Of a stretch of 64,000 nt of DNA, positions 18,264 to 27,803 are shown piece after piece (the first letter of the stretch is position 1; every line of letters starts with the position of its first letter). The notes under the pieces are model-generated. The model was not told where the DNA came from and made no database searches. It saw only the letters and a list, made by a program, of their open reading frames with translations. Position numbers and translations under genes: made by a program. Origin of the DNA: Ignavibacteriales bacterium UBA1304 (lineage in GTDB: Bacteria > Bacteroidota > Ignavibacteria > Ignavibacteriales > Ignavibacteriaceae); contig DBTY01000033.1 of NCBI GenBank assembly GCA_002307295.1, positions 1 to 64,000 of the forward strand, in the 5' to 3' direction.

Positions 18264-19190
18264 ATGAAGAAAATAACAGTAGTTGGAGCCGGAAATGTTG
18301 GCGCTACAGCTGCTCAAAGAATAGCTGAAAAGCAATTAGCTGAGCAAGTAGTAGTGATCGATATTGTTGAAGGTATTCCACAAGGTAAGTCGCTTGACAT
18401 GTGGGAAAGCGCACCAGTCGAACTTTTTGACTCGTCTGTAATAGGCACAAACAATTATGACGATACAGCTGATTCTGATTTAGTAATTATTACTGCAGGA
18501 CTAGCACGCAAACCAGGAATGAGCAGAGACGATTTATTATTCGCTAATACAAAAATTGTAAAATCAGTAACAGAACAGATTGTAGCAAAATCTCCTAATA
18601 CTATAATTATCGTGGTTTCTAATCCGCTTGACGTTATGGCTTACGTAGCATACAAAGCCAGCGGTTTCCCTAAAAATCGCGTTCTTGGTATGGCTGGAGT
18701 TCTTGATACCGCTCGTTTTAAGTTGTTCATCGCTCAGGAATTAAACGTTTCGGTTAAAGATGTATCTGCTCTTGTTCTTGGAGGACATGGAGATTCTATG
18801 GTTCCTCTTGTTAGATATACTTCAGTTGCCGGTATCCCGTTGACTGAGTTCTTATCTGCGGCTAAAATTGAAGAATTAGTTAAACGCGCTAGAACTGGCG
18901 GCGGCGAAATAGTTAACTATCTTAAAACTGGAAGCGCTTTTTATGCTCCTTCTTCTTCTGTCGTTTCAATGGCTGAAGCTATTGCAAGAAACAGCAAAAG
19001 AATTTTACCTTGCGCAGCTTGGCTGGAAGGCGAATACGGTTTGAAAGATGTTTATTGCGGCGTTCCGGTTAAATTGGGCAGCAATGGCGCTGAACAAGTG
19101 ATCGAACTTAAGTTAACTGACGAAGAACAGGAAGCTTTAAACAGATCAGGCAAAGACGTTCTTGATAATATTAAGAAATTAGAACTGTAA
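18264..19190 (+). CDS. mdh: malate dehydrogenase
   Basis: NAD-dependent oxidation of malate to oxaloacetate in the citric-acid cycle. The Rossmann loop GAGNVGATAAQRIAE is at the N-terminus, the substrate-binding loop reads GLARKPGMSRDDLL with the Arg residues expected for malate rather than lactate, and the catalytic His lies in GGHGDSMVPL. The 308-residue size fits the LDH-like MDH type found in Chlorobi and relatives. It is 16 bp after rpmA and ends at a strong terminator. Confidence 0.95.
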   Translation: MKKITVVGAGNVGATAAQRIAEKQLAEQVVVIDIVEGIPQGKSLDMWESAPVELFDSSVIGTNNYDDTADSDLVIITAGLARKPGMSRDDLLFANTKIVKSVTEQIVAKSPNTIIIVVSNPLDVMAYVAYKASGFPKNRVLGMAGVLDTARFKLFIAQELNVSVKDVSALVLGGHGDSMVPLVRYTSVAGIPLTEFLSAAKIEELVKRARTGGGEIVNYLKTGSAFYAPSSSVVSMAEAIARNSKRILPCAAWLEGEYGLKDVYCGVPVKLGSNGAEQVIELKLTDEEQEALNRSGKDVLDNIKKLEL

Positions 19191-19209
19191 TATATTTTTC
19201 AGGTCTATA

Positions 19210-19245
19210 AAAAAACCCGCTCTCAAGGCGGGTTTTTTGTTTTTA
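19210..19245 (+). terminator. rho-independent terminator after mdh
   Basis: CCCGC at 19216-19220 pairs with GCGGG at 19228-19232 around a 7-nt loop, flanked by A6 and T6 that extend the stem. It ends the rplU-rpmA-mdh transcript and, being near-symmetric, could also serve the convergent gene at 19267. Confidence 0.9.
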
Positions 19246-19266
19246 AACTTTAGGCGCTTATTTCGA

Positions 19267-19686
19267 CTAATTAATGTCCATTATAAGCGTTGTCTCAGTT
19301 CCTTCAGGAGTTATATCAAAACTAAGCTCTTCCATGTAGAACCTCATAAGAAATAATCCGCGTCCGGAGTCTTTTAAAAGGTTTTCCGGCTCAGTTGGGT
19401 CTGGTATAGTATCCGGATCAAAACCTTTTCCCTGGTCTTTAATTTTTAGAATGAGCTTGTTTTTTTCTACGCAAACGTCAATAAAAACTTTTTTGTTAAC
19501 GTCGTATTTATTAGCATGTTTAATAGCGTTAGTAACCGCTTCCGTCATAGATAGTAATAATCCGGGGATTTTCTTTTTGTTTATGCCAATTTCATAAGAA
19601 AAAGTATTAACAAAATTTTCTACTAATTCCAGATTTTCTGGCTTGCTGTCTATTTCTAAACTTTTATGATAGTTTTCCAAATGCAT
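19267..19686 (-). CDS. anti-sigma-factor/serine kinase of the RsbW type (HATPase_c)
   Basis: 139 residues forming a single GHKL ATPase domain. The N-box reads MTEAVTNAIKHANKYD, G1 is KDQGKGFDP, and the G2 loop is GRGLFLMRFYMEEL. This domain is known in RsbW/SpoIIAB-like switch proteins that bind a sigma factor or phosphorylate an STAS antagonist. Neither a sigma factor, an STAS protein nor a PP2C phosphatase is adjacent, so its partners are elsewhere. It is transcribed opposite to mdh. Confidence 0.88.
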   Translation of the reverse strand: MHLENYHKSLEIDSKPENLELVENFVNTFSYEIGINKKKIPGLLLSMTEAVTNAIKHANKYDVNKKVFIDVCVEKNKLILKIKDQGKGFDPDTIPDPTEPENLLKDSGRGLFLMRFYMEELSFDITPEGTETTLIMDIN

Positions 19687-19730
19687 CAGATTTTTATCTT
19701 TAAAATAATAAAAAAAAATGTTTAATCAAT

Positions 19731-21626
19731 TTAAAAATTCCATGTTATATCACAATTTAAATTGGGTATGTCTCTTGAAGGGTTATTAGTAGTTGTAATG
19801 ATTTCGTAATAACCTTTAAAATTTAATGATAAGTTGTGGACTCTGCTCATTATTATTTCTGCAAGAGGCCCGACGCTCTTATAACGAGAATCTATATATT
19901 TTACTGAATTATTGAATTTATATGTATCAAGCGAAAAATATCTTATTCCCAGAGCAAAGCTTGCGCCATATAAATATGAAATAAGTTTTGGTTCAAGATA
20001 TGTTTCTGCAAGATACTGCGTCGGATGCGTAGAAAATGCGCTCCAGCTAAATTGTCCCTGTTCTGATAATTTAAAACTGCCGTTTAGGACAAATGAGAGA
20101 CGATCTGTTAATTTAACTACGCTTGAATCGGTATATGAATACTGCCTAAAAGAGTAGCTTTTTAAATTCGCATTCAGCGCTTCAAAATCATACACAGTAT
20201 AATTAGCCGAAACTTCAAACGTATTCAAGCTGGAAAAATTTTTACCGGTATAATAACTGCCGGATGAGAGCTTAATTACGCGGTTTAAATTATTATTTGA
20301 GCTTCTTTCAGAAAAGATGTAAACTATATGGTTAAAATCAGCTTCTGCGTTTACAAATAAACTAAACAATGGAGAAAGCGTTTTATTATACCTTGCTCGT
20401 ATAATTGAATATAGCTCGTCTCTATCGTCGTTATTATTGTCGCTTGGAGTATTATAGGAAAGTTTGTTTTGGAATAGGCTAAAAATTAATTTATCCGATT
20501 TTGAAAAATTAAAAAGACCGCTTAAAGAAACAGAGCTTCTTAACGAAGTATTGTTCTTCTCGCTTTCTGCGTCGTCGTGCGCCTGTTTAAAAATACTGTT
20601 TTCAGAAGGGTTGCTTTTCGCAATATGCTTTTCGTCGTGTTCTGAAAATAAAACTTTCAAATTCCCCTCAAACAATCCCAGATTAATACTTGAGTTTCCC
20701 TGAAGTTCGAATTTTAATTCGTTTATTTTGTAGTCGTAATTAGAAGAATTGATAGGGTTTGAAATTCTGTAGCGCGTATCTTTGTCAATTTCTCTCCAGC
20801 TTAAGTTCCCGGTTAAATCAAAACGCATAACGTCAAACAAACCGTTATATAAAAACCTATCCTGTAAATAATAATTCGTCTCAATTCTGGATTGAATATT
20901 ATTTGTTACATTAAATGTTTTTGCAGTGACGGTATCCGCGGTATAGTAAAAATCTTTTCTGTTTGCAGTATAAAAAACAGAAAAGGAGTTGGCCGCTTTT
21001 TCGTTAAAAACATTTTTTAAATCAACGTTAAAATAACGAAGGAAATTTTTGCGCGGATTTATATCCTCATTTTTAAATCGCAAAATTGAATTAACTGTAA
21101 GATCCTGCGTAGATAAATAACCAGATTGAGATTCAAATCCATAAACGTAGCCGTAATCATTTTCGCCAATCTGTCTGTTATTTGAATATCCGAAGTATGG
21201 TATTATAGAAGTGCCTGTTTCTGGCGTTAAGCTGCCGAATAAAGTAAAGTCGGATTGTGAGGCGTTATTAATCTCTATCTTCCTATTGTCGGAAAGAATA
21301 TTGTTGTTTAATCCAAACCCTATTTTAATATCCGGCGATATGCTGTAATCGGTTTTAAAAGAGAAGAAGTGCTCGTCTTTTACATTGTTTTCAGACGAAC
21401 GGATAAAAGTAGAACTGTAATTTTCTGTTAACGCAAAATCAAAAGCGTTAAAACTTTTAAATAATTTTATATTGTTTGTAAGTACGTATGTGCTTATTTG
21501 TTTGTCAAATTTTGTAGTAAACTCGCTTTCTTTATTGACAGGCGCAACATATTCAAGGCTATCGGTTTTTGTTTGCGCAAACAAAACAGCGGGGCAGAAG
21601 AGTAGTATTTTAAATAATAATTTCAT
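19731..21626 (-). CDS. outer-membrane-type beta-barrel protein of unknown function
   Basis: 631 residues. It starts with a signal peptide (KLLFKILLFCPAVLFAQ, cleavage after AQ-type site near residue 18). The mature protein is a long series of aromatic, alternating beta-strands (FSFKTDYSISPDIKIGFGLNNN, YFNVDLKNVF, SLNFKGYYEI) and ends with aromatic NCDITWNF, a typical barrel C-terminus. I recognise no conserved domain. No plug domain or TonB box is visible, so it is not an obvious TonB receptor. It stands alone between the RsbW-like and MBL genes on the minus strand. Confidence 0.65.
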   Translation of the reverse strand: MKLLFKILLFCPAVLFAQTKTDSLEYVAPVNKESEFTTKFDKQISTYVLTNNIKLFKSFNAFDFALTENYSSTFIRSSENNVKDEHFFSFKTDYSISPDIKIGFGLNNNILSDNRKIEINNASQSDFTLFGSLTPETGTSIIPYFGYSNNRQIGENDYGYVYGFESQSGYLSTQDLTVNSILRFKNEDINPRKNFLRYFNVDLKNVFNEKAANSFSVFYTANRKDFYYTADTVTAKTFNVTNNIQSRIETNYYLQDRFLYNGLFDVMRFDLTGNLSWREIDKDTRYRISNPINSSNYDYKINELKFELQGNSSINLGLFEGNLKVLFSEHDEKHIAKSNPSENSIFKQAHDDAESEKNNTSLRSSVSLSGLFNFSKSDKLIFSLFQNKLSYNTPSDNNNDDRDELYSIIRARYNKTLSPLFSLFVNAEADFNHIVYIFSERSSNNNLNRVIKLSSGSYYTGKNFSSLNTFEVSANYTVYDFEALNANLKSYSFRQYSYTDSSVVKLTDRLSFVLNGSFKLSEQGQFSWSAFSTHPTQYLAETYLEPKLISYLYGASFALGIRYFSLDTYKFNNSVKYIDSRYKSVGPLAEIIMSRVHNLSLNFKGYYEIITTTNNPSRDIPNLNCDITWNF

Positions 21627-21729
21627 TTATTATTTAATAGCAAATTTATACTCTTGCCAAATATTATTTTGCATTCAAATAAGACATAAATGCAAAACCG
21701 CTTGTTTATATTTGCGTTTTTTTTAATCA

Positions 21730-23127
21730 TCAAAAACTAAAAACGTCGCCTTGCGCGGGTATTTCAGTTTTAGTAAAGCCAATAGAACTTAGTCTTGCTT
21801 TAAATTTCTTTTGCTGGTCAAGATCGCCATGAACAAGAAATATCTCTTTCATTATTTCTCTATCGAATACCGTGCAATAATTTATTAGCTCGTCTGAATC
21901 GGCATGCGCGCTTAAAGAGTTGAACACTACTACTTCAGCTTTAAGTTTAAATTCCTCGCCAAAGATTTTAACGATAGGCATTTTTTCTATAATATGTTTT
22001 CCTAAAGTATGTTCGGCGCAGTATCCAACCATCAGAATAATGTTCTTTTCGTTTTCTATGTTATTCCTTAGGTGGTGCAAAATTCTGCCAGCTTCTGCCA
22101 TGCCGGAAGACGAAATAACCATTATAGGGGTTTTGATATCGTTCAGTCTTTTTGAATCTTCAACATCAGTAATGTAGGTTAGTAAATCAAATCCAAACGG
22201 ATCGTCAAATTTAGAAAAAAAAGTCTTTGTCTCTTCGTCAAAACATTCGGAATGTTTTCTGAAAACTTCAGTAGCGCTTGTGGAAAGGGGACTGTCTACA
22301 TAGATTGGAATACGCGGAGCTAATTTTTTTTCAAAAATTTTATGAAGCGCATAAACAAGTTCCTGAGTTCTGCCAACGCTGAATGAAGGAACAATTATTT
22401 TACCTCCTCTTGCAATGGCTTTGGAAATTACATCGGTTAGTTTTTTTTCAACCTCATCAATATCGGCATGGAATCTTCCTCCATAAGTCGATTCGCATAT
22501 CCAGTAATTAACATTTGGAATTGGTTCCGGGTCTTTAAGTATTGGCAGATTTGGTCTGCCTAAATCTCCGGAAAAACCAAGATGCGTCACGTTTCCATTT
22601 TCAGTAATTGTGTAATAAGTAATTGCCGACCCTAAAATATGTCCGGCGTCATAAAATTTAAATTTAAGCGAAGGGGATATTACAAGCTCTTCGTGGTAAT
22701 CAATCCCTTCTAAAAGCCGGATGGTGTTTTCAACATCCTGATGCGAGTAAAGAGGCTCGAACAGATTTTTGCCCTGTTTGGCTCTTTTTTTATTTACGAA
22801 CTCAACGTCTTTTTCCTGTATGTGAGCGCAGTCTTTTAATAAAATAACAGCCAGGTCTTTTGTGGCATTAGTGCAATAAATTTTGCCATGGAAGCCTTTT
22901 TTTACTAAGTTTGGCAGTCTTCCGCAATGGTCGATATGCGCGTGCGAAAGAATTACCGCGTCAATTTCAGCAGGTTCAAATAATTTGAAATTTCTGTTTA
23001 ATTCAAACGTTTCTTTTCTTTTGCCTTGATATAAACCGCAATCAAGCAGATATTGTCTGCCGTCTACTTTAAGCAGGTGAAGCGAACCCGTTACAGTCTG
23101 TGCGGCGCCAATAAAATGCAGTTCCAT
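21730..23127 (-). CDS. beta-CASP metallo-beta-lactamase nuclease (CPSF/RNA-specificity type)
   Basis: 465 residues of the YSH1/CPSF-like MBL group known to act on RNA. The metal site motif SHAHIDHCGRLP is near residue 60, with further ligands in DAGHILGS and GFSGDLGRP. The beta-CASP insertion (about 200-370) contains PSFSVGRTQELVYAL, and the C-terminal motifs MVGYCAEHTLG and SLSAHADSDEL are present, followed by VHGD. The set of metal ligands is complete. The gene is monocistronic, with a promoter-length gap to nuoA. The exact target is unknown. Confidence 0.9.
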   Translation of the reverse strand: MELHFIGAAQTVTGSLHLLKVDGRQYLLDCGLYQGKRKETFELNRNFKLFEPAEIDAVILSHAHIDHCGRLPNLVKKGFHGKIYCTNATKDLAVILLKDCAHIQEKDVEFVNKKRAKQGKNLFEPLYSHQDVENTIRLLEGIDYHEELVISPSLKFKFYDAGHILGSAITYYTITENGNVTHLGFSGDLGRPNLPILKDPEPIPNVNYWICESTYGGRFHADIDEVEKKLTDVISKAIARGGKIIVPSFSVGRTQELVYALHKIFEKKLAPRIPIYVDSPLSTSATEVFRKHSECFDEETKTFFSKFDDPFGFDLLTYITDVEDSKRLNDIKTPIMVISSSGMAEAGRILHHLRNNIENEKNIILMVGYCAEHTLGKHIIEKMPIVKIFGEEFKLKAEVVVFNSLSAHADSDELINYCTVFDREIMKEIFLVHGDLDQQKKFKARLSSIGFTKTEIPAQGDVFSF

Positions 23128-23265
23128 ATAAAACCTGTGCTATATAATTAAAGAATGTCTATGAAATTTAAATAAATAAAACTAAATTAAAAATCAACAA
23201 TTCCTTAAATTGACATTCTAAGCAATTTATAATAACTTTGTTGATAAAATAATTCAAAATAGTAT

Positions 23266-23634
23266 ATGATTGAACAATATATACCGGTGTTTATAGTAAT
23301 AATAGTCGCGGTGATTTTCGCCGTAGCTACAGTGGTCATGTCAAAACTGATGGGACCGCAAAGACCAAATTCCGAAAAAGAATCTACTTACGAAAGCGGT
23401 CTTAAACCAATAGGAACTACTAACGAAAGAGTTTCTATTAAGTATTATCTTGTGGCTATGCTTTTTATTGTATTTGATCTGGAAGTTATATTCGTCTACC
23501 CATGGGCGGTTCAATTTAAAAAATTATACAGCCAAATTGGAATTTCCATCTTCTTTTCGATGTTAGTATTTTTAGTGGTGTTAGAACTTGGATTTCTATA
23601 TGTTTATAAGAAGGGAGGTTTCAAATGGGATTAG
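23266..23634 (+). CDS. nuoA: NADH-quinone oxidoreductase subunit A
   Basis: Small membrane subunit of complex I, 122 residues with three hydrophobic segments (about 5-27, 62-84, 92-114). The conserved cytoplasmic loop ESTYESGLKPIG and DLEVIFVYPWAV identify it. It overlaps nuoB by 10 bp. First gene of the nuoABCDEF set. Confidence 0.95.
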   Translation: MIEQYIPVFIVIIVAVIFAVATVVMSKLMGPQRPNSEKESTYESGLKPIGTTNERVSIKYYLVAMLFIVFDLEVIFVYPWAVQFKKLYSQIGISIFFSMLVFLVVLELGFLYVYKKGGFKWD

Positions 23635-24143
23635 AAAGTATGGCTTCAGGAGATAGCTTTTTTACTACTACAGTCGACGCATTAGTCTCCTGGGCGCGTA
23701 AAAACTCTGTCTGGCCTATGCCGTTAGGAATATCCTGTTGCGCAATAGAATTGATTGCCGCAGGTGGTCCTAAATACGATATTGCAAGGTTTGGAGCTGA
23801 AGTTATGAGATTTACCCCAAGACAATGCGATTTGCTTATTGTCGCCGGGACGGTTACTTATAAGATGTCAAAAGTCGTACGAAAAATATACGATCAAATG
23901 CCTGAACCTAAATGGGTTATGGCAATGGGCGCTTGTACTTCTTCAGGAGGCATTTACAGAACATATTCTGTGGTGCAGGGCATCGACCAGTTTTTGCCAG
24001 TAGATATTTATGTGGCCGGTTGTCCGCCTCGTCCTGATAATCTTCTTCATGCATTGATGCATATCCAGGAAAAAATTGGCAAAACTAAAGCAAGCGACTT
24101 CCCAAATCAAACCAACTCAGATATTAACGTTCTGCAAAACTAA
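23625..24143 (+). CDS. nuoB: NADH-quinone oxidoreductase subunit B
   Basis: Carries iron-sulfur cluster N2, the last electron donor to quinone. The ligands are visible: the Cys pair C38-C39 in ISCCAIEL, a Cys in MGACTSSGG, and one in AGCPPRPD. At 172 residues the length is normal. AAGGGAGG at 23611-23618 inside the end of nuoA is a strong ribosome-binding site that fixes the ATG at 23625. Confidence 0.97.
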   Translation: MGLESMASGDSFFTTTVDALVSWARKNSVWPMPLGISCCAIELIAAGGPKYDIARFGAEVMRFTPRQCDLLIVAGTVTYKMSKVVRKIYDQMPEPKWVMAMGACTSSGGIYRTYSVVQGIDQFLPVDIYVAGCPPRPDNLLHALMHIQEKIGKTKASDFPNQTNSDINVLQN

Positions 24144-24635
24144 TTGAATACGATGAAAGAAAAGATAATTAAAAAATTAACCGAAAAATTTTCAGAAAAC
24201 AATATAAAGTTTTCAGAATTCCGCGATGAATTAACTGCGCAGGTTAATCCTAAGTTAATTGTAGAAATATGTAAATTCTTAAAAGAAGACAGCGAACTAT
24301 TGTTTTTACAATGCATTGACATAACCGGGATTGACGAAGCGACAAGTAAAAATAGATTTACGGTCTCTTATAACTTGTTTTCTATTCCTAATAATTTTCG
24401 GCTTCGTTTAAAAGCCAGTATCGAAGGATCTGGAGACTCGATAGATTCTATTACCTCTGTATGGAAATCGGCTAATTGGTATGAGAGAGAAACTTTTGAT
24501 ATGTATGGAATAGTGTTTAATAATCACCCTGATTTAAGAAGAATGTATATGCCGGAAGAGTTTGAATATCATCCGTTAAGAAAGGATTTCCCTTTAATGG
24601 GAATTCCTGGTTCTTTACCTCTTCCTCAAAAATAA
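24144..24635 (+). CDS. nuoC: NADH-quinone oxidoreductase subunit C
   Basis: Peripheral-arm 30-kDa subunit, 163 residues. The signature YERETFDMYGIVFNNHPDLRR, with RRMYMPEEFEYHPLRKDFP, is diagnostic. The frame opens with TTG right after the nuoB stop; the ATG at 24153 is a likely alternative and costs only three residues. It is separate from nuoD, unlike the nuoCD fusion of enterobacteria. Confidence 0.95.
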   Translation: MNTMKEKIIKKLTEKFSENNIKFSEFRDELTAQVNPKLIVEICKFLKEDSELLFLQCIDITGIDEATSKNRFTVSYNLFSIPNNFRLRLKASIEGSGDSIDSITSVWKSANWYERETFDMYGIVFNNHPDLRRMYMPEEFEYHPLRKDFPLMGIPGSLPLPQK

Positions 24636-24645
24636 AATAAAGCTT

Positions 24646-25899
24646 ATGGAAAAATTAACAAAAGACGATATTCATCCCAAAATAGTTCAGGCGTTGCTTG
24701 GCGCAGACTCAAATATTACTCTTGAGGACGCTCTTGAAAACGATATGATTCTGAATATGGGACCTCAACACCCTGCTACTCATGGCGTTTTAAGAGTATT
24801 ATTGCGTTTAGACGGCGAAACCATTATGGCCGCTGTGCCGGAACTGGGGTATCTTCATAGAGGATATGAAAAGCTTGCTGAAAATATGAGTTACCATGAA
24901 TTTATTCCTCATACTGACAGGCTTGATTATTTATCGCCTCTTTCAAATAATGTAGCTTATGTAATGGCGGTAGAAAAATTAGCCGCTATTGAAGTGCCAT
25001 TACGCGCTCAATACATCAGAATGATTATCTGTGAGCTTTCAAGAATTACGTCGCACTTAATTGCTATTGGCTCTTTTGCTATGGACGTAGGCGCAATGAC
25101 GGTGTTCTTATGGGCTTTGAGAGAAAGAGAAAAAGTCCTTAACATACTCGATCTGGTTTGCGGAGCAAGGTTTACTACAAGCTATACCCGTTTAGGCGGC
25201 GTTGCAAGCGATATGACCGAAGAAGCTGTTAAGATGATTACCAAGTTTATTGAAGAATTTGAAGGTAATTTTGCAGAATTTGAAAAACTGCTTAATACTA
25301 ACAGAATTTTTATTGAAAGGTTAGACGGAATTGGAGTAATTTCAAAAGAAGACGCTTTGGATATTGGCTTTACAGGGCCAAACCTGCGCGCAAGCGGCGT
25401 AAATCACGATATCAGAAAGACTAACCCATATCTAAAATATGCCGAAGTTGATTTTGACGTGCCGGTTTATACCGAAGGCGATTGTCTTGCCCGTTATTTT
25501 GTAAGAACTGACGAGTTAAGAGAAAGCGTAAAAATAATCAGACAGGTTATAGCAAAAATGAAACCTGGCGAAGTTACGTCGAACCAGCCTAAAAAAGTTT
25601 TGCCTCATAAAACAGAAATTTATACAAAGATGGAAGAATTAATTCACGATTTTATGATTATTAATTTCGGAATTAACCCTCCTGTGGGCGAAGTATACAG
25701 CGCAATAGAAAACCCTAAAGGGGAATTGGGCTTTTATATTGTAAGCCATGGCGAAGGGCATCCATGGAAAGTTAAAATTCATTCTCCTTCGTTTGTAAAT
25801 TTGCAGGCGTTGCCTCAGTTAATAAAAGGGCATATGATATCTGACGTAGTTGCAATAATTGGCAGTCTTGATCCCGTTATGGGAGAGGCTGATAAATAA
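24646..25899 (+). CDS. nuoD: NADH-quinone oxidoreductase subunit D
   Basis: 49-kDa subunit forming the quinone pocket with NuoB. The conserved N-terminal block LNMGPQHPATHGVLRVLLRL, ELGYLHRGYEK and the C-terminal GELGFYIVSHGEGHPWKVK are clear. The 417-residue length is usual for bacteria with separate C and D. It lies 10 bp after nuoC. Confidence 0.97.
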   Translation: MEKLTKDDIHPKIVQALLGADSNITLEDALENDMILNMGPQHPATHGVLRVLLRLDGETIMAAVPELGYLHRGYEKLAENMSYHEFIPHTDRLDYLSPLSNNVAYVMAVEKLAAIEVPLRAQYIRMIICELSRITSHLIAIGSFAMDVGAMTVFLWALREREKVLNILDLVCGARFTTSYTRLGGVASDMTEEAVKMITKFIEEFEGNFAEFEKLLNTNRIFIERLDGIGVISKEDALDIGFTGPNLRASGVNHDIRKTNPYLKYAEVDFDVPVYTEGDCLARYFVRTDELRESVKIIRQVIAKMKPGEVTSNQPKKVLPHKTEIYTKMEELIHDFMIINFGINPPVGEVYSAIENPKGELGFYIVSHGEGHPWKVKIHSPSFVNLQALPQLIKGHMISDVVAIIGSLDPVMGEADK

Positions 25900-25920
25900 T
25901 AATTAAAAAGATTTTGTGTT

Positions 25921-26394
25921 ATGGAATTCAGTTTTTCGGAAGAAAATAAAAATAAAATACCGGATATTCTAAAAAAATACCCGCACGCGGAAGCGGCAGT
26001 TATGCCTGTTTTATATTTGGCGCAGGAACAAAACGGCTGGATATCGCAGGAAGTTATTAACGAAGTTGCATCCGTATTAAAAATGCCGTCCGAAGACGTT
26101 CTTGGAGTGGCTACTTTTTATACGATGTATCACAAATCTCCTGCGGGAAAATATCATATTCAGGTTTGCACTAATGTTTCATGCATGCTGCGAGGCGGTT
26201 ATGATATTTATGAAGGCGTAAAGAAAAGATTAGGTATTGAGAATGGCGGAGTTACTCCGGATTCTAAATTCTCGTTAGAAGAAGTTGAATGTATGGGCTC
26301 TTGCGGCACGGCTCCTATGCTTGCCGTAAATGAAGATTATTTTGAGAACCTGACAGTCGATAAGGCAATAGAAATTTTAGATTCACTTAAATAG
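25921..26394 (+). CDS. nuoE: NADH-quinone oxidoreductase subunit E (24-kDa, 2Fe-2S)
   Basis: Thioredoxin-like subunit of the NADH-dehydrogenase module, 157 residues. The four cluster ligands are in CTNVSC and ECMGSCG. It works with NuoF in NADH oxidation. Spacing to nuoD is 21 bp and to nuoF 7 bp. Confidence 0.96.
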   Translation: MEFSFSEENKNKIPDILKKYPHAEAAVMPVLYLAQEQNGWISQEVINEVASVLKMPSEDVLGVATFYTMYHKSPAGKYHIQVCTNVSCMLRGGYDIYEGVKKRLGIENGGVTPDSKFSLEEVECMGSCGTAPMLAVNEDYFENLTVDKAIEILDSLK

Positions 26395-26401
26395 AATTTT
26401 A

Positions 26402-27724
26402 ATGGAACGAATAGTTTTACCAGATATTAAAGATTTACATCTTATAGATGTTTATATTCAAAACGGCGGTTATCAGGCTGTTAAAAAAGCTTATGCAATG
26501 TCGACCGACGACGTTATTGCCGAAGTGAAAAAATCGGGCTTAAGAGGACGAGGAGGCGCGGCTTTTGCAACCGGGCTTAAGTGGAGCTTTATGCCTAAAA
26601 CTACCGATAAACCTAAATATTTATGCGTTAACGGCGACGAAAGCGAACCCGGTTCGTTTAAGGATAGGCAGATATTTGAATTTAACCCGCATCAGCTGTT
26701 GGAAGGCGTTTTAATTGCCTGCTACGCTATTCAGGCTAAAGCCGCTTATATTTATATAAGAGGCGAGTATGCCAAATGGGTTAAACTGCTTCAAAAAGCT
26801 TTAGACGACGCTTACGATAAAGGTTTTGTCGGCGAAAAAATGAAAGAAACTTTAGGCTCTCAGTTTTCGTGCGATATTTTTATACATAAGGGCGCGGGCG
26901 CTTATATATGCGGCGAAGAATCCGCTTTAATGAATTCTATTGAAGGCAAACGAGCTTATCCCAGAGTAAAGCCTCCATTTCCTGCTTCTAACGGTTTATG
27001 GGGCAATCCTACTACTATTAATAATATTGAGACCATAACTAACGTACCCGCTATTATCAATAAAGGCGCGGAGTGGTTTTCTAAAATTGGAGAGCCAAAA
27101 CATCCGGGAACAATTTTATGCGGCGTTAGCGGTCATGTAAATAAACCGGGCGTATATGAAATTCCAACGGGCACATTACTAACGGACGTTATCTATAAAT
27201 TAGCAGGCGGCGTGCCTGGCGATAAAAAGATTAAATGCGTTATACCAGGCGGGTCTTCTATGCCTCCTTTGCGTGGCGACCAGCTTGAGGGCGTTAAAAT
27301 GGACGCTGACTCTCTTAAAGCCATTGGTTCCGGCATCGGTACAGCCGGAGTGATAGTTATGGACGAAGATACTAATCTTGTTAAGGTTCTTGCCAGAATT
27401 TCTAAATTTTATCATCATGAAAGCTGCGGACAATGCACTCCTTGCAGAGAGGGAGCCGGCTGGCTTCAAAAGGTATTGGAAAGAATTGCAGCAGGCAATG
27501 GCGTTTCGTCAGACCTTGATCTGCTTATTAGTATTGCTTCAAATATAGAAGGCAATACTGTCTGCGCTTTAGGCGAAGCGGCTGCGTGGCCTGTTAGATT
27601 TATGGTTACAAAATTCCGACAGGAATTTGAAACCTATGTAAAAGCAGACGTTTCAATTCCCGTTCCTAACAAAGTACATTCCATGCGCGCAACAGAATTC
27701 CCAGTTGCGGATATAAAATTATAA
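26402..27724 (+). CDS. nuoF: NADH-quinone oxidoreductase subunit F (FMN, NADH binding)
   Basis: 51-kDa subunit that takes hydride from NADH. The FMN loop is GLRGRGGAAFATGLKW near residue 40, the NADH loop GAGAYICGEESALMNSIEG, and the 4Fe-4S ligands ESCGQCTPCREG plus a later Cys in GNTVCALG. Length 440 is normal. It is the last nuo gene here; nuoG-N are not in the window, and a RAYT gene with its palindrome follows. Confidence 0.97.
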   Translation: MERIVLPDIKDLHLIDVYIQNGGYQAVKKAYAMSTDDVIAEVKKSGLRGRGGAAFATGLKWSFMPKTTDKPKYLCVNGDESEPGSFKDRQIFEFNPHQLLEGVLIACYAIQAKAAYIYIRGEYAKWVKLLQKALDDAYDKGFVGEKMKETLGSQFSCDIFIHKGAGAYICGEESALMNSIEGKRAYPRVKPPFPASNGLWGNPTTINNIETITNVPAIINKGAEWFSKIGEPKHPGTILCGVSGHVNKPGVYEIPTGTLLTDVIYKLAGGVPGDKKIKCVIPGGSSMPPLRGDQLEGVKMDADSLKAIGSGIGTAGVIVMDEDTNLVKVLARISKFYHHESCGQCTPCREGAGWLQKVLERIAAGNGVSSDLDLLISIASNIEGNTVCALGEAAAWPVRFMVTKFRQEFETYVKADVSIPVPNKVHSMRATEFPVADIKL

Positions 27725-27734
27725 ATTGAATTCT

Positions 27735-27763
27735 GTAGAGACGCAAAATTTTGCGTCTCGTAT
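27735..27763. repeat. REP-like palindrome upstream of the RAYT gene
   Basis: A perfect 22-bp palindrome at 27738-27759, GAGACGCAAAA joined to its own complement, sits between nuoF and the RAYT gene. The same sequence, extended to 28 bp, occurs inside the RAYT frame at 28140-28167, so it is a member of the element family mobilised by this transposase. Confidence 0.85.
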
Positions 27764-27803
27764 AGCTAACTGTATATAAATCAAGATATCCTCTTTATGA
27801 AAA

